Assembly: GCA_010405405.1 (NCBI GenBank) | Contig: MU004241.1 | Span: forward strand, 124,001-188,000 | DNA from: Microthyrium microscopicum | Lineage: Eukaryota > Ascomycota > Dothideomycetes > Microthyriales > Microthyriaceae | Length of the DNA: 64,000 nt | Reading direction: 5' to 3' | In this document: positions 56,849 to 64,000 of the stretch, one piece after another | Position numbering within the stretch: the first letter of the stretch is position 1 | Layout: each line of letters begins with the position of its first letter | Made by a program: the position numbers and the translations under genes | The notes under the pieces: model-generated | Told to the model about the DNA's origin: nothing | The model's database searches: none | The model's input: the letters and a program-made list of their open reading frames with translations, nothing else

Positions 56849-57946
56849 ATGGCATCAATCGTAAAAACCATCGTAGCCACAGGTGCTTCCTCTGGGCTAG
56901 TGAGTAACTAATTTTCACGCACTATCAGCTAGTCAAAACTCACACAAAATAGGGATTTGAAGCTGTCAAGCAGCTGCTCAACCAGACTCAACCATACAAA
57001 TTTCTCCTGGGATGTAGCAACACCAATACGGCTCAAACGGCTTATGACGAACTCAAATATGACAGCAAAAAGCACTCAGTCACTGTCTTGCCGCTTGATC
57101 TCAGCGACCTGAGAACCGTCAAGAAATTTGCAGCACAAACGCTGAAACAGATTGGGAGTGATAAACTTGACTTCCTGTTTCTAAATGCTGCAACTGTCAA
57201 AGTGGCCAATGAGCCAGGTGTCAATGGTTCCAAATGGAGTGAGCCATATGTTGTCAATCATTTGTGTAAGTAATATTCGCTGATCATGGTTTTTTGATAC
57301 GATGATTGACATGCTCTAAGCCCAACACTACCTCATTCACTTGCTACGTGAGAAGTTGGTTGAATCGAAATCTCGACTAGTCATCACATCTTCCGGTGCT
57401 GCCACAAGTGTAAAGGATCCTAGCAACTTTGACAAGATCTTCAAGGCTCAATCTGGAGCCGATTTCTTTGAACTCTACGGCCCGACCAAGTTTGCCCTGC
57501 TACTTAGTACGCATTGGTGGAGACGTCAGCTTAAAGGTGACTGCGATGTTCTTGCAGTCTCTCCAGGTTAGTTCATTGTTTTTGTTCTGGGGGTTTTTTT
57601 TAGACACTGACTCTATTCCAAGGCTTTATCCCAGATACTGGTTTGGCACGCAATAGCCAGTTTGAGTTTCCGCCAGAGGTTCTCAAGGATGCGAAAACAG
57701 TTGAAACTGGTGATTACATTGTCTCAATCCCGGATAGATTCGATCGTCTAACATCTTCTAGGTGCTCAATCACTCCTTGCGGCCTTTACAAGGGATGACT
57801 TCCCCGAAGATACTGACCAAGTATTCTTGACGAGTTGGGGTGAATGGTGGCCCAAGGAACAGATTAAGCTCACGTTGGACAAAGATCTGCAGGATAAGTG
57901 GTCACCAAGCAAAGATCAAATTGAGAAGGAGGAGCTTGTAGATTGA
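56849..57946 (+). CDS. Short-chain dehydrogenase/reductase (SDR 1)
   Basis: Five exons (56849-56899, 56953-57265, 57321-57566, 57623-57709, 57762-57946) give 293 residues, with all frames consistent. The cofactor motif is split by the first intron: TGASSGL/GFEAV. LPLDLSDLRTVKKF follows strand 3, FLNAATV stands at the NNAG position, RLVITSSGAA carries the catalytic Ser, and YGPTKFALL is the YxxxK motif. SPGFIPDTGLA closes the core. It resembles the protochlorophyllide-reductase-like/retinol-dehydrogenase-like fungal SDRs. It should reduce a carbonyl or oxidise an alcohol with NADP(H). Orientation and spacing suggest a set with the next SDR and the flavoprotein beyond it. Confidence 0.87.
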
Positions 57947-58566
57947 GCAGAGAGATTGGAGGCGTTCAATACAATTCCAACTCATTAGACTATCTCCTAA
58001 GCCTACGGAACGAAAAGAAGGTCGTTCTTAGCTACTAACTAATAGCAGCCTCATGGCCTTATCTACTGCAAATCAAGCTTCCTGCCAATTGTAGATAGGC
58101 CAATTTTATTACATCATTCGGATGTTATGTTCGCTTTGTACATGATACCACAACACCTCTTGTGCCATCTTGCAATCCGTTTGCAAGTCCATGAGACGGG
58201 TGATTTTCCCTGTAAAAAGTATTCAAAACGTCGATTCAAGACTTTGTCGAATTGCCCAGGAACTCAAGTCTCCTATCAGCGAAAATCAACAATAATCCAC
58301 AAAAAAGATACAACAAGCTCGGTATGAAGATGGCCTGGGTGTGGTCATCCGAATATACCGCATTTGCTGAAATCTAATTGGCTCAAAAACCCTTGAGCTC
58401 CTTTGATTGGACCAGGTGATATATCGCTTCTCTGCGCAGAGTTTATTCCTCGTCTTGCCTTTGACTTCATCTCTATCACTACCTGTTCACTCTTTCGATT
58501 GTTCAATCGCGAACAAGCTGCGACATATTATAGTCAGTCAACTGTTGAGTACTCTCCGTAGCTTCA
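57947..58566. promoter_or_regulatory. Intergenic region upstream of SDR 2
   Basis: This is the 3' flank of SDR 1 and the promoter of SDR 2. Two 66-codon frames here lack motifs. I see no shared operator-like repeat. Confidence 0.4.
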
Positions 58567-59548
58567 ATGTTCTGGAAAACGTCACCATCAATCAACTTCG
58601 ACCCTGACCAGGATATTGGTGATCTCAAAGGCAAGGTCATTATAGTGACTGGCGGTTTGTTCCATCCTTCTCAGCTTCTCGATCTCGAAGATAGGCTAAG
58701 TCATCACCGCAGGAAACGACGGTCTAGGTAAAGAGACAGTTCTACGACTGGCAAAGCACAATCCTGAATGCATATTTTTATGCTCACGCTCTGTTGAGAA
58801 GGGCGAAACTGCCGTCAAGGAGATCGAAACTGCCGTTCCTGGAGCAAACATCAGACTGCTTAAACTTGACTTGGGCTCTCTAGCTTCTGTCTCGGCAGCT
58901 GTCTCAACTTTCAGGGAACAATATGACAAGCTAGACATCCTCATCAACAATGCCGGAATTGCCAACTTGCCACCGGGTAAAACCGTAGAAGGTTATGAAC
59001 AACAATTTGGAGTCAACCACATTGGGCATGCTCTTTTGATCAAATTACTGCTTCCAACAATGCTGAAGACAGCCGAAATCGAGACTCCAGGATCAGTGCG
59101 GATAGTCAGCGTGAGCTCTGAGGCTCATGAACACATAAAACCCCCAGGCATAAACTTTGACGACCTCGAAAAAGCAGGCCATCCTTGGTTGCTGTATGCG
59201 CAATCCAAATTGGCCAACCTTCTGTATGCCAAAGCGCTCGCAAAACAGTATCCCAGCATCGTCAGTGTTTCTTTGCATCCAGGTACAGCAAAAACAGGCA
59301 TATTCGTCAAGATGGACACTGCATGGATCAACATGCTGATGTTTCTTCTCGGATGGACCATCATGGGAACGATAGAGCAAACAGCCAAAAATCAGCTTTG
59401 GGCAGCAACCGCAATTGAAGTACAAAGTGGTGCCTACTATACTCCAGTAGGAGTGAAGAATGCAGGCACCGCGCTTTCAAATGATGAAGAGCTCGAAAAC
59501 AAGCTATGGGGCTGGACGCAGGGTGAGCTTAAGAAGCAGAATTATTAG
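58567..59548 (+). CDS. Short-chain dehydrogenase/reductase (SDR 2), retinol-dehydrogenase-like
   Basis: Exons 58567-58654 and 58713-59548 (58-base intron) give 307 residues. The intron splits the cofactor motif VTGG/NDGLGKET. LKLDLGSLASV, ILINNAGIANLP, RIVSVSSEAH (Ser) and YAQSKLANLLYAKAL (YxxxK) are all intact, and SLHPGTAKTGIF follows. The layout N-x-x-D-Q-D-I near the start is typical of the fungal WW-domain-oxidoreductase/retinol-dehydrogenase-like SDR group. It should use NADP(H) on a lipid, sterol or polyketide carbonyl. Its intron position relative to the Gly motif is close to that of SDR 1, but the sequences differ enough that they are not recent duplicates. Confidence 0.9.
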
Positions 59549-59805
59549 AGCGTAAGTAGTGGGCAACTTCTCTACTCATACTTGATTCGAACATATTTTT
59601 GGCACTGACTTGGAGGCTGGATCTATGCTAGAATGAGGAAGCCAGTTAGATGATTGCAACGTTCAGCATTGGGCATATTGAACGCTTTTAATCATACATC
59701 GAAACTCAAGATCCGAGATTGCAAGTAACAGTGGAATAATTCTCTATTCACCACCGCATTCCCGACTCCGGCTAATCTTACAACGACCTAGAAATGTCGG
59801 ATCAA

Positions 59806-61626
59806 CTATTTGCCTTCAATGATAGAATTCGCCGCGACATAAGCAAAGGTCAAGCCTGGCCCCAATGTAGCTCCTGGCCCAGCATACGTTCTTCCCATCA
59901 CACTCGCAGAAGAATTACCAACCGCATAGAGACCCTTGATAACCTCATTACCACCTCCGCTCTTTTCTCTCAATGCTCTGGCATGTTCATCAGTCAAGAC
60001 TCCGCCTTTAGTACCCAAATCCCCAGGCCATATCTTCATAGCGTAATAGGGGCCTTGGTTGATTGTCCCCAGACTCGGATTGGGCTTCTGTTTTGGGTCG
60101 CCGAGGAATTTATCATAGGGGCTGTAGCCTCTGTTGAAATCGTCGTCCACTCCTTTGTCTGCAAAGCCGTTGAATCTTTGGACCGTGTCATTGAGACTTG
60201 AGGCATTGAGGCCGATCTTCTGAGCAAGCTCTTGTACTGTCTCGCCTTTGAAAATGAATCCAGAATCGATGGCTGACTGGGGCGTATTTCCAGGCATGAA
60301 TTTCCCACTAAGGACGTACTTGTTTCGATGTTGAGAATCTATAATGAGATAAGACGGGATTGCTGGATTCTCCTTGTGTCTGTTCCATAATGAAGTACCC
60401 ATAGAGTTGTAGTTCTGTGACTCATTGGTGAAACGCTTTGCTGACTGGTCGACAATGATTGAATGAGGAAGAACACGATCATACAAGCACCAATACCGAG
60501 TGCCTGTAGCTGGATCCATTTGGCTTGCTCCCCACCACGCCGAATCTAATAGTGCTGTGGCTGCCCCAGCTTTCATCGCTGCGGTTATGGCATCACCCTG
60601 ATCGCCTTCGCTGGCGGAGGACCAATCTGCTGTAATGGCTGGAGCTTGATATTTCTTGCGCATTTCATCGTTTCTTGCAAAGCCTCCAGCGGCCAGTATG
60701 ACACCTTTGGAAGCCTCGACGGTAATCTTCTTTCCGTCTCGCTCGATAATTGCACCTGTGACTTGGCCATTCTCCATAACGAGCTCTTTCAGTGGAGAAT
60801 TGGTCCAGACTGGCGTGCCCAATTGTAAGTTGAAGTAAAGTAGTTGGCTGACCATGGAAACTCCCAGTGTCACAGGCATTCGGCCAAGTAGTTCTTGTGG
60901 CCATTTGCGTATACCGTACACTTTTGCTGCCATCATCTTTCCTTCCCACGAGACTTTCGCCCGAACCATTTTTGATAACTCGTAAGAATGAACTGGAAAT
61001 GGTGCCCGAACAGGATTGTAGTTGAGCTTCTCCCTCCATGGCCCAACTTTGAACAGATCAAACATCCCGGGCTCAACCGACCGTCCTCCTTCTGGCTTTC
61101 CACCCGGGTCCAATGGAAAGTAGTCTGGATATCCAAGTGTTGGAATCCAGCTCATGCCCTGCGTTTCTAGCCACTTGATCATTTTCGGTCCATTTTCCAG
61201 GAAAGCAATCATGCGCTCTTTCGTTGACGCGGGTCCTGCATCGCCAACAATACCTTCCAAGTATTCAAGTGCCACCTCGTGACTGTCCTGGACGCCTACA
61301 GCTTGTTGGAGATGTGTGTTGGGAATCCATAGTCCTCCTCCAGAATACATAGAAGTGCCCCCTATTTTCTCGTTCTTCTCGACAATGAGTGGTAGCAAGC
61401 CAGCAGATCTGAGACGTAGAGCAGCGACCAGGGCGGCTCCACCAGAGCCAATGATCAGCACGTCGCACTTGATATTTCCATTGCTGGCAACTGGAAGTGG
61501 TGTGGTGTCCAAAGATTTGATACGGCTGCCGGATGATGCAAGTCGGGTTGCAATGAGAACAGCTCCAGTCCCCGCGGCGAGATATAGTGGTATTCGAACA
61601 GCCTTCCTACGTAATAAATGTGCCAT
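59806..61626 (-). CDS. FAD-dependent 3-ketosteroid dehydrogenase-like flavoprotein
   Basis: An intronless frame of 606 residues. A membrane helix lies at residue 12-30 (IPLYLAAGTGAVLIATRLA), so the enzyme is probably anchored. The FAD-binding motif CDVLIIGSGGAALVAALRL is near residue 55, and IGGTSMYSGGGLWIPN is the next FAD/substrate signature. ILAAGGFARN follows. The C-terminal GLYAVGNSSASVMG and TYAGPGATLGPGLTFAY carry the Tyr and Gly-Pro-Gly used by 3-ketosteroid delta-1-dehydrogenases to bind the ketone. That family removes hydrogens at C1-C2 of 3-ketosteroids; fumarate reductase-like relatives share the fold. It converges with SDR 2, 257 bases apart. Confidence 0.8.
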   Translation of the reverse strand: MAHLLRRKAVRIPLYLAAGTGAVLIATRLASSGSRIKSLDTTPLPVASNGNIKCDVLIIGSGGAALVAALRLRSAGLLPLIVEKNEKIGGTSMYSGGGLWIPNTHLQQAVGVQDSHEVALEYLEGIVGDAGPASTKERMIAFLENGPKMIKWLETQGMSWIPTLGYPDYFPLDPGGKPEGGRSVEPGMFDLFKVGPWREKLNYNPVRAPFPVHSYELSKMVRAKVSWEGKMMAAKVYGIRKWPQELLGRMPVTLGVSMVSQLLYFNLQLGTPVWTNSPLKELVMENGQVTGAIIERDGKKITVEASKGVILAAGGFARNDEMRKKYQAPAITADWSSASEGDQGDAITAAMKAGAATALLDSAWWGASQMDPATGTRYWCLYDRVLPHSIIVDQSAKRFTNESQNYNSMGTSLWNRHKENPAIPSYLIIDSQHRNKYVLSGKFMPGNTPQSAIDSGFIFKGETVQELAQKIGLNASSLNDTVQRFNGFADKGVDDDFNRGYSPYDKFLGDPKQKPNPSLGTINQGPYYAMKIWPGDLGTKGGVLTDEHARALREKSGGGNEVIKGLYAVGNSSASVMGRTYAGPGATLGPGLTFAYVAANSIIEGK

Positions 61627-62898
61627 TGAAGTTCCTGTCCAGACTTTAAATCAAAAAGCTGATTGGGTAACGCCGATGCCTCGTGGAACTGTACTACTTT
61701 TGGATAATGCGAATAAGGCAGCCTTCGATTTCGACTCCTTTTGACTACGCAGGCTTTTTCTGTTCTCCGAAATTCTGCTTTGGAAAGGCAAAAGTCGAAG
61801 TATGTCAAGTCTCTAGAAGGAGCGAAACACCAAAATATATAAATACATGTTTTCGCTTGCTTGTATATAAGTTAAGGTCGTGGCGGTGGCTTAAGGAAAA
61901 ATATAACCGCACGTGTAATTTGATATTGCACTTCAACAAAAGATTTGACAACCACTTCCTCAACGAAAAGTAAACCAAGGTGTTGATACTACTTTAGAAT
62001 CAATATTGCACCGAAACTGGTTGCAAAAGCTTTATTACGTCGGTATCTTAGTGGACTTCATATTGTATCCTCTCCGCGTTCTTTCATTCTCTTCAAGACT
62101 TTTCGTTCCAACATGAACATTTGATTCAGCGCTCTTTGACTCTAGCCGACATCCGGCCCAGACACCTTTCAGACTTGAATAGATTGATAGGCTGAAGCCA
62201 CATTGGAAGATGAACGGCATAGCGGCACAGCCATATTGTATGTATCGTTTCCATGTCTTGTTTCTGGGCCCAGTCCCGGAGTCTTATTTCCCCAGATCTA
62301 CCCCAGGAACTTCAACACCCCACAAGCACTAGTTCGCCTAGTGAATAGATCAAGGATGCATGGGATAAGGACTCAGCGCGCTATCACCCACGGCATAAAG
62401 TAGTCTGCATCGACCAGCTTGTATATCTTACCTTGGAGTGTTTTTGTCAGCTAATCTCACACAGCTTCACCCTTTGACAATGACAACTACCAAAAACGAA
62501 ACCGCCCACTATTACTTCCTATTCGTCTACCCAGCGACTTGTAATGTCGCTATGTCGTGTCATCTGGAGACAAAGACCTCATAGGCCTTGTCATCTCAGT
62601 GTAAAATCTTGAGCAGCACAGAATCCTAAGTCGATCTAGCTATAGCGGCCCCAACAATCACTATATCAGCCTCATGGTGGTTCGTGCGAAGCTTTCCCCA
62701 ACTGTCTGATTTAATGGCGTGGTGGATTCTGGATGTTTCTTCCTAGGCTATGTTGATGCTTTTCTCTTTATGCTTGCACATGAGTCCACTGGCGATCAAA
62801 TTTAGCCAACCAAACACGAAGCTGTCCAGACAAAATTTCCTGCTGCTGGTTGTAACAGGAAATACTGAGATGTGATTTCATAGGATCAAGCAACACAA
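61627..62898. other. Intergenic stretch, no supported gene
   Basis: This is the promoter side of the flavoprotein and the 3' flank of the small gene that follows. Frames such as 62210-62335 (41 codons) and 62480-62584 (34 codons) have start codons but no motifs. An open plus-strand stretch near 62,652-62,750 has three Trp pairs but no start. I call nothing. Confidence 0.45.
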
Positions 62899-63243
62899 TC
62901 ATGAATCTTCTATGAGAGCAGAAGAATTTTGTAGTTCGATTGGTGTCTTTTTGTTTCTTGAGGGAAGTGATGAATTTGAAGACGAAGAGGCCGACGAAGT
63001 ACAGGTGGATGAGCCTCCACGCATGCTATGAGATGTCTTTGGCTCGATTTGCATGCCATTGACTCGACTTCTCGACAGGCTTTGATTATCTGTGAGAGTT
63101 AGCGGTCATATATGCTGCTCACGGCATGGTAGTCGCTTACTAGAGTTGGATTCCTTTGTATTTCTTAGAAGTTTGGAGATTAGGGCAGCAATATCAAACT
63201 GTGATCTATGGTGTGGTGGCCCGATATGGTGTCCAGGTTTCAT
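62899..63243 (-). CDS. Small two-exon protein, uncharacterised
   Basis: Exons 63141-63243 and 62899-63089 are joined across a 51-base intron with donor GTAAGC, branch GCTAAC and acceptor TCACAG. Together they give 97 residues in a clean frame. The ATG at 63243 is in a good context (TTACCATGA). The first exon looks folded: HHIGPPHHRSQFDIAALISK, then LLRNTKESNS. The second is Ser-rich and probably disordered (GGSSTCTSSASSSSNSS), ending ELQNSSALIEDS. Each exon alone is too short to stand out, so a simple ORF scan misses this gene. I do not recognise the family. The His/Pro start followed by an amphipathic helix could be a binding motif. Confidence 0.58.
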
Positions 63244-64000
63244 GGTAAGAATGATGTATAACCATTACTATGATAGCTGATTTTGAAACTTTGTACTGGG
63301 CTCTGTATATTAATCAAGAATACAGTTTGAGCAAAACCAGACAATTTGGAAAGATATTGACACGGAAACTAACTTGATGTGATGAATAGCCACAAGGTAC
63401 CCCGTAATTATATATACTTCATTCCATCCCACTGTACCTACGAAAGGCGATAACTCAGGCAAGGCAATGTCTTGAAAGCGCTGCTCGTCGTTCCCGTCGC
63501 TCGCTCACGTCGACACGTAAACATCATGATATTACCCCTTCAGAGTATAGAGGTGAACAGGGATAGGATGGTTTGAGCAAAATGGTGCAAAGCCGTGATC
63601 ATTACTGGACCAGACTATACTTACCTGTGGCATACCCACGGACTCGGCAGAGAAGAGCATAATTCCAGTCGTTCCTCGCAAATCTCAGCCCCAGAGGCAG
63701 AGAAATTTTCAAGAAGATCCAGATCAAGTAGTATCTGCGCACTTCAGGTTGGTAGAAGTGATAGGACAGAGCGGCATGCAGCGCCGACGACTCAAAATAA
63801 GACAGCTAGATCCGAACTCGTGCTTTGATATATGCATTTCCCTGTTCGTCGTTTGTGTCGCATGCACGTTGATGAACCCTGCATGTTAAGTTGTTACATT
63901 TGTTATGGGGAACTATAATCTGGTTTTTTCTGTTCTCTTAAGTATCCGAGGATGCTGTTCCATTATGCTGTTCCACCATGATAAACACAGAATCAGAATC
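63244..64000. other. Right edge, nothing recognised
   Basis: This is the promoter side of the small gene, then unassigned sequence. A 77-codon frame at 63595-63828 starts with GTG and has no motif. A gene could begin beyond the window. Confidence 0.45.

Noticed and set aside
62480-62584. 34-codon frame beginning MTTTKNETAHYY
   Set aside because: Too short, no motif and no splice partner found.

Overview
The window is nuclear DNA of a filamentous ascomycete (Pezizomycotina). Genes have one to five introns of about 41-83 bases with GT..AG ends and CTAAC/CTGAC-like branch sites. The proteins (Trs85, Tti2, Chm7, Trm12, a DUF2293 protein, a Zn2Cys6 regulator, an MFS exporter) are of fungal type. 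A 20-kb AT-rich block shows the base pattern left by repeat-induced point mutation (RIP). I cannot name the species.

Layout. 0.4-7.6 kb is housekeeping: a Chm7/CHMP7-type ESCRT-III protein, a GNAT acetyltransferase, an intron-containing tRNA-Lys(UUU), the CCA-adding enzyme running in frame into a Tti2 domain, and a D-2-hydroxyacid dehydrogenase. 8.5-14.6 kb is faster evolving: a broken small ORF, two paralogous single-pass membrane proteins in opposite orientation, an orphan gene between them and a small RIP patch. 15.4-20.2 kb holds a five-exon MFS transporter and Trs85. 21.0-25.6 kb holds an orphan, a deaminase-like gene with an uncertain model, and a Zn2Cys6 regulator whose zinc cluster is split by a GC-AG intron. 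About 25.8-46.2 kb is a gene-free RIP block full of decayed repeats and minisatellites, with a short inverted repeat near its borders. 46.7-55.6 kb holds an SDR-like protein, a DUF2293 protein, an exonuclease-fold protein that has lost most catalytic acids, a secreted EF-hand protein (Ssp120-like), Trm12/Tyw2 and an F-box-like protein. 56.8-61.6 kb is a compact group of two SDRs and a ketosteroid-dehydrogenase-like flavoprotein. A small two-exon gene lies at 62.9-63.2 kb.

How genes may work together. The tRNA-Lys gene and the CCA-adding enzyme sit side by side, and Trm12 also acts on tRNA. Chm7, Trs85 and Ssp120 belong to membrane traffic. The SDR-SDR-flavoprotein group at the right end is the only stretch that looks like a small metabolic set. 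The most unusual feature is the CCA1-TTI2 locus. Removing a 65-base intron ends CCA1 five codons later, while keeping it opens the frame into Tti2, so splicing could choose between a tRNA enzyme and a fusion with a PIKK co-chaperone.

Gene models were spliced by hand, with frame and total length checked. No database search was possible.
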